64,000 bases of DNA from Nymphaea colorata. Taxonomy: Eukaryota > Streptophyta > Magnoliopsida > Nymphaeales > Nymphaeaceae. Below are positions 24,413-36,910 of this stretch, one piece after another. Made by a program: the position numbers and the translations under genes. Where the stretch lies: NCBI RefSeq assembly GCF_008831285.2, contig NC_045139.1, positions 974,204-1,038,203 on the forward strand, in the 5' to 3' direction. The notes under the pieces were generated by a model. The model worked only from the letters and a program-made list of their open reading frames with translations, was not told the DNA's origin and made no database searches. Positions within the stretch are counted from its first letter, which is position 1. The number at the start of each line of letters is the position of its first letter.

Positions 24413-26728
24413 TTAATGTTGGTCTCTGTTGATGAAAGGAGGAACGATGTCCTGAAGGAGGCCATAGTCAGGCAGCTGATGATGATACTGCACTTGGGGA
24501 AGTGAAGGAGTGATGTTCTGCATGAACAAAGAGTGGGCATCGAAGGAGCTGTTCGTGTTGGGGAGTTGCACCGGCCGATCCACCGGAAAGCGGTAGCCGG
24601 CCGACGCCGAGAGTGGGGGCATCCCCATTATGGCTCCATTGCTCGCCCTCAGGGATGCGGGGCTGGGATGCGTGTGCTGGCCTTCGTAGGTTGTGACCAC
24701 TATGGTTGGGTCCTGATAGGATCGTTCCACACGCTTCTTTACTGAGCACTTCTGGCTGGTGCACCTGTAGTAGCTCCTGCAACAACAGCGAAGAAGAAAT
24801 ATTTTCACCTGCAATGATCTGTATGGAAATTCTGGCGCATACCAACTTCATGGAATCTTAAGAACATAGGGAAATGTGAGGCGGACGGTAGAAATTCATC
24901 GTAATGCTTCTCATTTTTTCTGCAGTATCAGGATCACGAAGACCATGAGCCATGGAAGCTTCTGCAACTGCAATCTTAGAACCGACCTCTTTTCATCCAT
25001 ATCGATACTTCACATTATCGTTTCTACTTTTTTTTTTTTGCTATACCACGAGAACAATTAGTTGAAATACGTATGCTGGAAGAAGAAAATTCTTCTCAAT
25101 CCAATCTTCAGCAGCAATTGCACATGAAATCTGGAATGTTATTTATGCAGCTGTTTGACCCATTACGACCAGCCAAACAAGGAGAACCACAAGGTGCACT
25201 TATGAAAAAATACATCAAGAAACAGCACCTAACAAGGTGCACCAAGCCTGAAAACAGTCGGAAAGCTCTTTTCCTTTTGAGTTCTTCTTTTTTACCAGTT
25301 GTGCAGCTAATAACTTCAAATTTTCTTGCAGACCCTATCATATAAGCAACATAAGGTCCAAAACCATGAAGTCATCCTGAATCCTACCGCTGCTCTATGT
25401 GAAGTTAATGGCGTCTTTCATATTAAATCAAAATTGTATATCAAACTCGAAATAAATTCTCCATATCACAGTTTGTTCCCCACCTTGATGAGAGGTCCAA
25501 TGTTTCAAAGGTTTGTAGAACTCAAACATTCTAGGGTGGGCGGCCGGTTAGAGTTCTAGGTCTCCTTTGTCACTTAATTTGCTTAGGGTTTCGAGTGCTT
25601 GTGGAGTGCAAGGACCAAGCCGACACCTTGTCTAGGAAGGAAAACTACAGAAAGAGATGTAGAGATGTAGAGCGATAGAGAGTGAGAGAGTTGCTAGGAA
25701 AGGGAGAAAGCTAGGGTACCTTGGATAAGGACTATTTTTCACAGCCTTTTGCCCGTATTTCCTCCACCTGTACCCGTCTTCCAGATGATCTACTTCGCTT
25801 TTGGTCATGAAAGCAAAGCGTGGCTCCCTTTGCTTCTTCTCCCCCTTCTTCCTTGGCTTGTTCCTGTGAAAAAGACACAGCAAGATTGTGATGGATCAAC
25901 CATAAAGGTGGAAAGATACTGAAAGGGCATAAATTCAATGTGAACAAGGAAGCTGAAGGGGAAGAGGAGGAAGGAGAAATGGTCACACTTCAACAATAAA
26001 TCGAAGAAAAGAAACAGTCAATTATTTTACTGCTACCTCTCCAACTCCCCATTATTGGTGCACTATTGTACTCATGAATAGATACAATAGTGGTACTCCA
26101 GAAAAATTCTGGGATTCCACTGATCAACTAATAAGAAACTCACTCCCCGAACCAAATTTCATGCTAAATTTCATGCTAATCAAAGCATATCCTCACGCCG
26201 GAAACCATAGGCGGCGCCGGAATAAGTAAACCGAGCCAGCTAGGAGATCTACTTCATAAGGAGCAAAGTCCTAGCAAAAAGTAAAAGAAGAAGAACAATA
26301 GAGATAATAATTTACTTTTTCTTGCTTTTCTCCTGCCCATCCTCAGTTGCACCGGGCTGATCATCCTTCCTGCTCTGGCCGGAATCCTCCTCGGCCGCCT
26401 CGGTGGTCGACGAAGAGTCGGACGAGTTCTGCCCAACTGCAGCGGCAGCCGGATCAGCCTCGCCTAAATTCAGGACCTCCGAAGAGCACGGCGCGTCCGA
26501 AGCAGGGCCAGTTGTACAGTCCACTGGGATCTTGGCCTGGAGACACTGCGTGAAGCTGAGGAATGATGTATCAAACCCCGCCAGTTCGTTCATACCCATG
26601 AGATCTCCGGCCGGCGAGCTCGCAAAGTGGTCGGAGAAAGGATACCCGACGTCGAAATTCGTCGATTCCACCTTCGGCTTCCGGTGGAACTGTGCGTCCA
26701 TCATGAAGATGTCTCCCCCCTCCGCCAT
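24413..26728 (-). CDS. WRKY transcription factor, group IIc (WRKY28/71/23/48-like), 306 aa
   Basis: Nuclear DNA-binding regulator that recognises W-box (TTGACC/T) elements. Three exons: 26316-26728, 25720-25863 and 24413-24776, all GT-AG with matching phases (413+144+364 nt, 306 codons plus stop). The WRKY domain spans about residues 150-222: a basic [17 protein letters not shown] lead, [15 protein letters not shown] with the heptad at 171-177, then a C-X4-C-X23-H-X-H zinc site (C191, C196, H220, H222). These spacings define group II, and the preceding [13 protein letters not shown] block points to IIc. The second intron splits the Arg codon after SPYP, the conserved R-type intron of this domain. 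The N-terminal exon is acidic and Ser-rich. WRKY28/71/8-type members act in stress, senescence or flowering control in model plants; the role here is not shown by sequence. Confidence 0.96.
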
Positions 26729-27100
26729 TAGAGTTGCAGGATGAGCTCCACCCTTCGAGATCGAGAGAGAGAGAGAGATGGATGAGTCGCCGAGAGAGTG
26801 TTAGCGTGTGATTTGTACACACTTAGGGGGAGGTTGGTGCGGGGCCCGCCGACTACCGGCTACAGCCGGTGACGTGGATGCGGTAGCGGTCAAACTTCAA
26901 AGGAGTCGGTCGGAGTCTGCCACGTGGCCGGTGGGAAACCGGCATTTGACGGTGCGCTCGACGGTCGTAAAATGCGTGGGAAACCTGTGGACACGTGCCG
27001 ACTCAGTGACGTGCCGCTGCGTCATACTAAGTGTCCACAACCTTGCGGTCAAGGACGAAAATGAGCCTCTCCTTAAAGGCAGTTGACTTTATATAATAAG
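26729..27100 (-). promoter_or_regulatory. WRKY gene promoter and 5' leader with W-boxes, G-boxes and a TATA box
   Basis: Upstream of ATG 26728 there is a TATATAAA box on the minus strand (plus 27088-27095), about 360 bp from the start codon. W-box cores occur at 26888-26893 and 27047-27052 (TTGACC on the minus strand) and 27083-27088 (TTGACT on the plus strand), with a TTGACG at 26946. Two perfect CACGTG G-boxes sit at 26921-26926 and 26992-26997. W-box clusters in a WRKY promoter are commonly linked to auto- or cross-regulation; that is inference here. Confidence 0.6.
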
Positions 27101-28594
27101 AAAAATAAAAAAAAAGAAGAAAAAAAAATTAGAAGAGAGAAAAATAGGTTTCGGAGTTCGATCCAAACCCTGATCCAATTGAAGTAAGACTCACATGATG
27201 ACCAGAAACTTCTGGTTCTTTCTCATGGAAACTTCATAGAAATAGGAAAAGGACGATTAAACAAATTTAAAAAATACAATATAATGCTTTCATTATACTA
27301 AAAGAATAACAGAATAATATCTTTGCAATAAATGATATTTTTTAGTTATTTTTGCTCATTTAAGCACCATGTTTGTTTATAAAAATATCGTTAATCAAAA
27401 TAATTGTCACATCTGTATATGTTATATTTTCGTTTACCCCGCATCTGAGATCCATGGTGATATTGAGATCAGTGGATCTGAAGTTTTAATGTTTCTGCTA
27501 CTAAACCTCGATCCAAAATCCATAGTGACAACTACTGTTCTTTAGGCCCTGCAGGATTTCAGATCAGTCAATCTATTTGGATCTGATTAATATTGCTTTG
27601 AAAAGATAATTGATTTTATTCAAACTACATGTAAACTTAATCGATTTATATGTAGGGATATCCAATGAATTGCTCTAGAGAGTAGAATATAGAAAAAAAA
27701 AACATTAACATCCGTTTTTAAGAAATCCAACCAGATTTGGATTTAGGAACGCAAAATGCAACACCATTTGGATATAAGAATGCAAAATCCAACCAGATTT
27801 ATATGTCCATTTGCACACATTCACATAGGAATGAACAAGCCACAAACTCGTCTGGAGCTCGGTTCGCCTACAAATCCGGCCATGAGTCAAGGAGCGTGGA
27901 TTGGCTCACCCTTTATTCGCTCCTGACTCGGCCCGACTCGCCCCCGACTTGGCTGGAATCACTTGATTCGGCCGCAGCAACAATACATTATGGTTATTTG
28001 AATACTCAGTCGAGTCGACAGGTCAACTTAGTGACCCAGTGACCCAATTATCTGCTGATCCGAGTCTCAAATGGGTTTGCCAACTCTGCAAGCCTCAGTT
28101 ACATGCGTTCCGGACAATACAACATGTTCCGTAGGTCCTGATGTGAGTGCAGTTTACTGGTTTGTAACTAAGATCAACAGGACATGATTTGTTTGGATCC
28201 GAGATGAATTTGGATATCTAATTTCAGATGTCTGGATCCAGTAATATGTGTAAGATCCAGTTCCTTCCAGGGTCAAGAACGTTGACCAATTCCCCTTTTT
28301 GTGGTTGGATTTAACCAGACCCATGCTGGGTACCCTGGTCAGAACGCAGCTTGACCCTTACTTTGCAGGCGTTGAACCGCTGAAACCAGCCTGCGCTTAC
28401 ACAGACCAAGTCCAAGTTTCCCACAGACAACTACACTAAACTGGGTTCGAGTTGGGCTTATTCAGGACAGTCAAGTAAGACAGCTCGACTCCTGGCCGTA
28501 TGAACTATTTATATAGATCAGAGTCCGAGAAGACGGCTTGGTCCAAGTGATCTGGTACATGTGTGTGTGTGGGTGTGGGGGTGTGTGTGCGTGC

Positions 28595-28633
<39 letters not shown>

Positions 28634-28850
28634 TTATAAATGTTTATTTAATAACTTTTTAAAAGAACAAATTTTGGTTAATGATAGTGTTTTAAAGCTT
28701 CAGCAAATTGCTTGAATTCCAACTTAAAGGATGTTTAAATTAGTCATTCTACATGGTTTTATTTTCCCTAATTGCTCCGACTGGTCAAAGGACTAGAGTC
28801 TTTCCAGGCGTTAAGAAGACCTTTTGCGGTCGTTTAGTTTAAGTAAGAGG
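27101..28850. other. intergenic DNA with degenerate repeats, no gene seen
   Basis: 27420-27830 carries GGATCTGA/AACCAGATTTGG strings of the degenerate AT-rich repeat family. 27840-27990 is a GC-richer stretch rich in CTCGGCTCGCC-like strings. 28560-28630 is a (TG)n then (TA)n compound microsatellite. Confidence 0.5.
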
Positions 28851-29022
28851 AGGTCATTTGATAGCAGGAACATTATCTGAGTGTCTGATTAATCTGACTC
28901 AGAATTTAGGGTAGATTCATGAAAAAAAACTAGTATGTTATGAATCTACCTCAATTTTTAGAATAGATTCGTTGAATATTAACATAATATTCCTGCTAGC
29001 TACCAAACTGCTACCAAACAAC
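28851..29022. mobile_element. foldback element (MITE-like)
   Basis: The left arm GGTCATTTGATAGCAGGAACATTAT pairs with the right arm, whose reverse complement reads GTTTGGTAGCTAGCAGGAATATTAT. A second inverted pair (GTAGATTCATGA / TATGAATCTAC) lies inside, so the unit of about 170 bp could fold into one long hairpin. TTTGATAGC-type ends recur in the elements at 36.64 and 39.93 kb, hinting at related families. No target-site duplication was recognised. Confidence 0.55.
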
Positions 29023-32000
29023 TCTGCTTGAGAACATATAGACCATAATAACAAAAAATACTTATTTTTTAATTATTATATTCCAGTAATATAATACAAA
29101 TTAAAAGTGCAGGTTTTTGCATTAGCAATTTTTAAAAGGTTGGTTTATCTCCTATTTATTTATTTATATTTTGTATTGGTGATCGGTCCCCTTCTTGAAG
29201 AGACCCGGCACTGTCAAGCTACACAATTTTTTCAGCTATAGAAGCTTCGGGCCAAGCTCCGAAAAAGCGTATTGGATTTGGACCCTGTTGTTCAAGTGGG
29301 TGCCAGAGCGTTCATTGCTTGTCAAATCTCTGATGCTAATGACTTATTTGGATCTAACAGTACCTCCAAATCAGTCAAACCAGAAGCCGGCCGGATTCAA
29401 ACCAGATCCTCCGGATTTACATCTCGGATCTAAATTAAAAGCATGTAAAAGGAGGTGTTGACATGATAATATCTGCAATACTGTGACCTGCATGGAGGCC
29501 CACCTGAAAAGGTAGTTTTCATCGAATCGATCTCGGCATCCGGCGACCGGATTTTCCGCCGGTATTCGAAACCGCAACGCATTTTTCCGGGGAATAGTTT
29601 TCAAATTCCGATTCTGTTCCCCTGATAATTTTTTACTGAAAATACCATACCTGATAAGATCTTATCAAGAACAATATGAAAACTTTCTAAACCATACTTC
29701 TATAACAAGGAACCAAGAAGGTTTAGAATATTTAGATCCATTTGAATTGAATTCGATTAAATTCAATGAAGCGAGAAAGCCAAAAACTTGTAACCAGATC
29801 TTATCTTTCGATCTTCTGCTTTTGTTTGGGGTCAAGCTTTGATCATATTCAGGAGGTGGAGTTAAGATTTTTTTCAGAGGCGAGCCGATAATCCAACTTC
29901 TGAATTTGAGTAGTGGAGCTGAGATTTTTTTCAGGAGCGAACCGACAATCCAATTTTTGAATTTGAGTAGGGCCAACTGAATTCAAATCCAAAAAATACA
30001 TAGCGTAATTAAAAAAAATTATTTTTTTCAATGTAATTTTTTTTTCTATTAACCAGGTGAAACCGCGAGCCCTTCCCTCCCTCCGCCTCTGATTATATTG
30101 GACATGAAATCTGGCCGGCGGCTGGTGGAGGGCCGACACCTGTAGGCCGGGGCTTGAACGGGTCGGACCCAACATGATGTGTCATTTTCTCTTAAATCTA
30201 ATTTTGACCTGACCACTAACGTATTTAGCTGTTTTTATATCGGGCTGCTCTGGTCTGCCAGGGATTTGAAAGGGCAGATTTGTCATTTAGCGGAAAAAAA
30301 TTAAGCATTTCAATGATACAAGAGAGCAGTCAATGGTTTGCACCGCATTCTATGGTGGGTGAGCCTATCCGCATCTTGTGATGAAATGACAAAACTACCC
30401 TTTTGTCGTTCGACTTGGACCGTCCCATCTCCTGAGGAGTTCATCGTTTTGCCACCGGCATTTGTTGGTCAAAATTCTCAGTTGAAAATAACTAAACAAT
30501 TTAGAGGAATCCGGCGTACGTGGCCGGACGAAACTTTTTTTTTTTTTTAATTTAAAAACCATTGCAATAGATGCATAGAGCATTATACATGAACAAACAC
30601 TTCCAGAGAAGATTTTTCTTTTATAAAAGCCTTTGTAGCATAAAAAAGATGCAATACATATCACTATAATGTATTTGATCTTGGTCTAGTTCGAGCCGAA
30701 ATCTCTCATGTCTTCAGGATCAAGGTTGCATTGGTGCTTGGAATGAGACCCATATGGCATGTCAATTAGCGAACCATTTCTATGTCCTTGATGCAAGAAG
30801 TTTGAACTTCCATGTTATTCGAACTAGTGACCAACCACCTAGCAGCCATTCGCCCAAGCCTGCGGTGCGGCAAACCCCAGAAAATTTTTATTTATAATCA
30901 TATTAAATCTCCAATCATGCCACAACATGCTCAAGAGCTAATATTCCTCTGATTTCATTCCTTTCATGAGGGACTGCCTATGGTTGTTTCATTTATGTAT
31001 AATTCTTGCATTAATGTGCAATAATTGTGGCCTTCTAGAACAACCATGAAGAAAGAAAGGAAAAAAAAAGAAATCATTCTTCAAAGGTGGATTTTGACAT
31101 ACCCATTACATAAGCCATTGAAGAGCTCCATCTGATCACCTGCAAATACAAAAATGATTGCAGAACACTGCATATTGAATAAGGTGGAAAAGGAAGATTG
31201 GTCAAGGAAAGGATGTTATTGTTCATGGTTAGCTGTTGCTTGTGGGGGAGGAAGACTCTTTTGGATGCAGTTAGAGAGAGAGAGAGAGCATGATATTGTT
31301 GACCTAACTAGTGTTTGTATATTCAGAAGGTTGCTGCTGCTGCTGCTGCTGCTGCTTTCCCTGCTGAATGTCTCTTTCAATGGGGGAGGGCAGGTTTCAG
31401 TTAGGTCTAAAAGCATGAAGGTTGATGGCGATAGAAGGTCACATGGGTGGAAACACACACACCCCAAGGCACATTCAAGGGGTTTTACCTCTGCCCACAA
31501 GTGGATTCAAGCCTGGGGAAATCTTTTTGACTCAATCAAAGATGAAGAAATAAATAAAATAAACTTTCCATGCTCTTATATACTGTTTGAATCCTTCTTA
31601 TGTTAGGAGTGTGAACAGAGCCATGGCAGCCTAAGAAGCATTTGATACCAAAATAAAAAATTCATGCTTATGAAAAGGACTTTTCCTAGAAAAGTTCTAA
31701 TGTGGACCCAAGTTAGAAGAAGTAAGATCTAGAAAAGCCATATAAGCAATTGCCATCTTCTTAAAAACAATAGAAAGAGAAGGTGCACACACATACACAT
31801 TGGTAATTTTGTTTCTCAACTAATTTTCATGTATCAAAGCAGATATGATTCCCGGGGTTCGGGGTACAAGATTCCGGGTTTTATGCTTCCGAGTAAGCGA
31901 CAAAGTCTCTCGACTTAGGTGCGGTTTTCTCAGAGTCACCAACCAAAAAATAAACTCTATCCACACCTTGTCTTTATGATGCAAAAGTAAGCAAATATTA

Positions 32001-32840
32001 ATCTCAACAGTAAGACAAACATGATGGCGTGTACATGTTTGCATGCCCTTTTTTTTCCTTTCTAACGCTGAGGACAAGTTGCAAACACCTTCGTTCCAAT
32101 CAATATAAAATATCAGGATTGTGTGTGTTGGGTGCACGCGCACTTGTTCTATTTTTTTTCATCGATTTGAAAGCAAGTTGTAAGTCTGTGTAAGCACGCG
32201 AATAGTTGATTCTTTCAAATCACCGCTCTTTCCTTTCTCACAGTCGTGGCACTTTTAGATTGGGATCGCGATAAGAACAAGTGGACAGGTTGACTAGATC
32301 ACAGACCATCCATGCCTTAGCCTGACCGCACACCAGTCAAGGTAGTTGAGTAGAAATATTTTTATAATACCCTATTGTTCCACTTTTCCATATATATATA
32401 TATATATATTCTTCACTGAGTAGTCTGATCAATAGTTTCAAAGGTGTCATTTGTAAAGTTGTTTTTTTAAGTGAAATATAATTCACATCTATCTTTGCTT
32501 TTTAGAAAAAACCAGCTGTATCACCTTATGATAAACAAACTCTGCATAAACTATATGTCAACCGTTAACTAAGTTGATCTCACAACTGATAAATAATTCA
32601 CATAAGATTCGCCTTTACTTATTTCACATATTTTTGTTCATACACACACACATAAAGTAGACTTTTTGATTAATAAATTCCCTCGTGAATGTGTTAACTT
32701 TGAGGTACAAGGCCTGGTTTAAAATTTAACAAATTCTCAAAGGAACAATGTATGTGTAAGGTATGTTCTAACATGTCCTTTAATCATGTTTAAGAGAAGA
32801 ATTGTCGACGACACGCATATACGAGTGCCTTTGAGTATTG
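29023..32840. other. intergenic DNA, no gene supported
   Basis: Open frames at 29371-29604, 29665-29976, 30338-30550 and 31154-31606 lack family motifs and splice context. A (CTG)8-like run lies at about 31332-31356, which creates a run of leucine codons in one frame. A small exon-like block with AG and GT borders at about 31098-31131 on the minus strand matches nothing I know. Confidence 0.45.
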
Positions 32841-32841
32841 A

Positions 32842-32843
<2 letters not shown>

Positions 32844-32917
<74 letters not shown>
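32844..32917. repeat. (TA)n(GA)n compound microsatellite
   Basis: About 42 bp of TA followed directly by about 31 bp of GA. Confidence 0.95.
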
Positions 32918-32919
<2 letters not shown>

Positions 32920-35556
32920 GCTGATCATGGAAGGTGGATATAATTGAGGTGCATACTTAAAGTTTTTAATCAACGATTGGAGATGTTACACGCAATCTTG
33001 TGCTGAAAGCATCCAACAAATATATATAATCAAACAAAAGAGTTGTCATCTAATCTTAGACATAATCTGTTGCATATGAAATCATTTTATCTTTTGACAA
33101 TTGGTCATACCTGCTTGAGATTACACAATTAACAACTCCCACCTTAGCCTGATCTATTAAAAAACAACGTAGAACTTTCAATTATTTTATACATAAAAAA
33201 CTCACAGCATGATGCTCACAGTCTATTGCAATAGTCAACCATATTCCTAACATGTGCTAAGAAAAAGACCACACCATAATCATCCGTCCTCTTCTTGATT
33301 TCTTTATTGTTCTTCCTTTCTCCCTTCGGTTTCAGCATGAAGAGTTTCTATAATTAGAGAAGTACTTTCTGGACTTGGGTAGATTCTAATGATTGATATC
33401 ACGAATTAATAGGCCCTAACTGTTTGCTTCCTTGAATGATTCAATGTCTTCATGTGTGGAAAAAACCGGTTTCAGATTTGAAAGTTTGAACAAGAAATGA
33501 TTCTTCGGCTTTCAATTTGAAGTCTTTCAAGATCTTGAGAAGGCAGTACAATTTGTTGCTCAAAAGACATGGGCCATGCCCTTATTTTCTTTGATTTTTT
33601 TAATGGATATGTGTCCTCATTATTTGAAGGTTTGGTATTCAAAGGGGCCCCATAATTGGTGAGGTTCTAGTCTTGTGAAATAAGACAAAAATGAAGGCAG
33701 CCAGCCAAAGATTATAGTTGATGACTATGGATGTATTCAATTGGGTTTCATATATATTACTTTTAAAAATCAAATCAACAAATTTAGGTGAACTACAATT
33801 CATCTGGTAGATTGAAAATTTGAATGCTGGATTGTTGCTGTTGAACACCGGTGCTAGGATGTCTCTGGCCTGTAATGGGTGCCAATAATTTATTGAACCG
33901 ACTTCAAGGTCCTGTTTGGCGAATCATGAAGTTGAACCAAGTTTATGATGATCCGGGTTTTTCTCGCTTTCTCGTTCTAGAAGTTGTAACAAGGACATAT
34001 TCAATCAAAGAGGCAAAACCAGCTTAAATGAGAATTGGGTTGTTCACAAAGATCATTTTTGGTTCAAAGCAAACTTTTCAAACTCAATCCATTCAGGAAC
34101 TCTAATGCGCCACTTTGAAAATTTTAGTCGGATTGTAACTCCTTACCTTGAAAAGTTTAATCTCATATCTAAGATCGTGAGGAATCGTGAGAGATTTGTG
34201 TTAAAGTGGCTCGTTGTCCTAATTCCTAGTCTTTTTTGGAATGAGAACCAAAACTGTTAGGAGACGAGTTTGGATCTACAGACCAGGGGCTGGAACCAAG
34301 TGTTGGAATAGGCCGGGTCGTTATAGGAACTCGTCATGAGAATGTTGAAAAGAACTGTTTATCAATCTGCCAACAACTATGTTCAAATTCGATCTGTTGT
34401 TTCAACCACCAACAAATTGGTCAAGATCATGCATGTTCCCGAAAGTTCCGCATACTTATAATATTCAAAAGTGAGGGGCATCATTTTAGGGTTAGGGCTG
34501 GAAAATGAACCAAGCACTTGATTCTCATTCTTGGTTTGATTTATGGGAAGTTTGCTATTAATTGGCATCCTAAGAAGACTAGGTGTGTTTCAGCTTGTTT
34601 AGATCCATAATCCGATCAGGTATGAACTTGAAGTGAAGTGTTCTTCTGATTCTCACATCTGATTCAAAACTAGTTAGGGTTTCAGGAAAGGCATGGCTAA
34701 TAATGTCCAACTCAAGCCTATAGATATATTTTCCAATACTTATTGCTGAGATTTTAGACTGAATCAATTTAGACTTAATATATCTTTCCAGATTTTGGAT
34801 TTGGATGCCAAGCCAAGTATCTTCTCTGATGCAGATTGTTAATGGATCCAATGGAGGCAACTAAATCCATATATCTGGATTTTTACCAGAGAGCCGACTT
34901 GAATTAGAATTTCTTAAAGAATCTGATCTCAAATTGAACTTGAAGTACATGCAGCAAAATTCAGAGAGAGAGAGAGAGAGAGAGAGATGCTTTACAGGTG
35001 GTTTAGTGTGAATAGGGCCAACGACCACAAAATTGGTCCGATCCGGCAGTCAGGGTCGGGACTCGGGTAGGCTTAGAAAGATCCAAAATAGGCTTTGCCA
35101 AGGCCCATTCATTGAAGGACTAGTCACAATCAATAGGCCCAAATACAGTACCTAAAATCCATCTAACCCGGACCGACCACATGGATACTTGAATCGTCAA
35201 TAATATAGAGATGATCTGTCTTCTTCTCCTTTTTGGATCTTTGGATCCATCGAAGAAAAGAAGACCAAGAAGGTCCCACCGACGCATAATGACAAAGAGT
35301 GCCGTTTTCCCATCTTGAACGTAACGGTCAAATGCGGCAGAGAGAGGAAAAGGAGAAAAACGTGAGCATGCATGAATTCATGCGCATGCACCATGCACAC
35401 ATACACACCCATACATACATGGCCATGTGCATCATGCAACACAGACATATATGGGCATGTGCACCAATGCACACATGCATGTGCATGTGAACGTGTAGTT
35501 CCAATCACGGGTATGATTATCACATACATTCAATCCCATGCAATGTTGGGGGACAT
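32918..35556. other. intergenic DNA, no gene seen
   Basis: No supported coding sequence. A (GA)n run lies at about 34964-34987. The stretch 35370-35490 is rich in alternating CATGCAC/CATACA strings, which keep short frames open on both strands. Confidence 0.5.
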
Positions 35557-35933
35557 AGAGATGTCAATCGGGTTTACTTTTTACCATATCAGACTTTTTG
35601 GATGTTTCGAATTTTGTTTTGAATCTAAATCAAGAGAAGTTATGCCATATTTGAATCCAAATTTTAAATTTGAAGTCCAATCTGACTTTTAAATCTACAA
35701 CTGAATCCGAATTCAACTTTGTAAATGTATCGATATCAGAGGCATGATATTTATTTACTTAAATCTAATCTAAATTCGAATTTGAATCTAAATTTGATCC
35801 AGTGTTTTATTTAAAACCGAACCCGAATCCAATTTAATGTCAAATTTTTAACTTCGATCTGATCTAATTCGATATCCATTTTTGTTAAGCAATTTGTTCG
35901 GTATCAAATATGAATCCTATACATTGGCATTCT
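35557..35933. mobile_element. degenerate AT-rich non-autonomous element, second copy with GATGTCAAT end
   Basis: The left end is AGAGATGTCAATCGGG. The right end on the minus strand reads AGAATGCCAATG, again an imperfect inverted repeat. The interior is dominated by GAATCTAAAT and TTTGAATCC variants, as in the element at 19403-19892. Confidence 0.45.
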
Positions 35934-35954
35934 AGTTGTGCGTACACGCGCAGA

Positions 35955-36120
35955 CAATGGCGGAGCCACCATTGACTGGTGTGGGTAGTTGCCGACACCA
36001 GCCTCACAATGTATGTTTATTTTTACATTAATGCTTTGATATATTTGGTTGTTTATATGCTTAAAAGTACTAAAGTTATTGAATTCATACCCCTCTAGCC
36101 AAAATTTCTTGCTCTACTAG
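35955..36120. repeat. GGCGGAG-type dispersed repeat
   Basis: It begins TGGCGGAGCCACC and continues with a GTGTGGGTAGTTGCCGACACCAGC-like hairpin and a TTTTTACATTAAT stretch. The same order of segments is found at 50054-50278, so the two are copies of one family. Confidence 0.5.
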
Positions 36121-36637
36121 TGCACACTGAAGAAAAAAATTATGAAATCCAAAAGGGCGTTGAATAAGAACATTGTGCTCTTCATGTGTCAAGAATTTTC
36201 GTGTTCATATCTCAGAAAACAGAATGCGATTGTTTTGTTCACATATTTCCTAGATCTATAATCCAATAACCAAACTATGGACATGATGATACCGTGCTTC
36301 TTTCAAGAAATAGTGTCCTTTCATGCATTTTTTTTTAAGAACATGTGCACTTCACATCGACTTTTCATTGCATGCTTAAACCGTATGCAGCTAATAGGGA
36401 GCATGATAACCAAAACCTTCACACACACACACACAGAACCTTTGTCATGAGCGACTTGAAATGAACTAAAATCTGATTTTACTGACTAATAATCCAGCCA
36501 GTGTTTGACAATCAAGATTCCCAATGGACTCGCTTCACGTTTCTTTGGAATCTGAATTCCGACTCGAATAATGAGTGTTTTTCATAAATACAAGATTACT
36601 AACTGCGACTTTTAGTCCCAATCTATGGAATTTCCTC
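36121..36637. other. intergenic DNA, no gene seen
   Basis: No open frame or motif that I can support. A short (CA)n run lies at about 36421-36436. Confidence 0.5.
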
Positions 36638-36910
36638 AGGTTGTGTTTGATTGCCTCGGATCTTAGATTCCGGGTAGATTTTAGAACCTTGATCTGAGAT
36701 TTTAAAGTCTTAGGTTTTAAAAGCTCTTGTTTGATATACTTCCTCCTCCTCACTCTACCTTCATGTGTGGATCTGAAACCACACTTGAAGTCAGCCAGCA
36801 TTCTCACATATCCGCAATCTATGGTTCTTAAACCTATCATTTGATAAACCTCAGATTTACTCAGCAAATCCGACTTCAGATCTGAGATCCAAGGCTATCA
36901 AATGCAACCT
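36638..36910. mobile_element. MITE with about 25-bp terminal inverted repeats
   Basis: The left end AGGTTGTGTTTGATTGCCTCGGATC and the right end read on the minus strand, AGGTTGCATTTGATAGCCTTGGATC, match at all but a few positions, giving a 273-bp element with clear terminal inverted repeats and no coding capacity. Flanks show no obvious target-site duplication. Confidence 0.7.

Noticed and set aside
31154-31606. 150-codon plus-strand frame as a gene
   Set aside because: Low-complexity GAGAGA and (CTG)n runs supply much of it, a 94-codon frame is open on the opposite strand, and no motif is recognisable.
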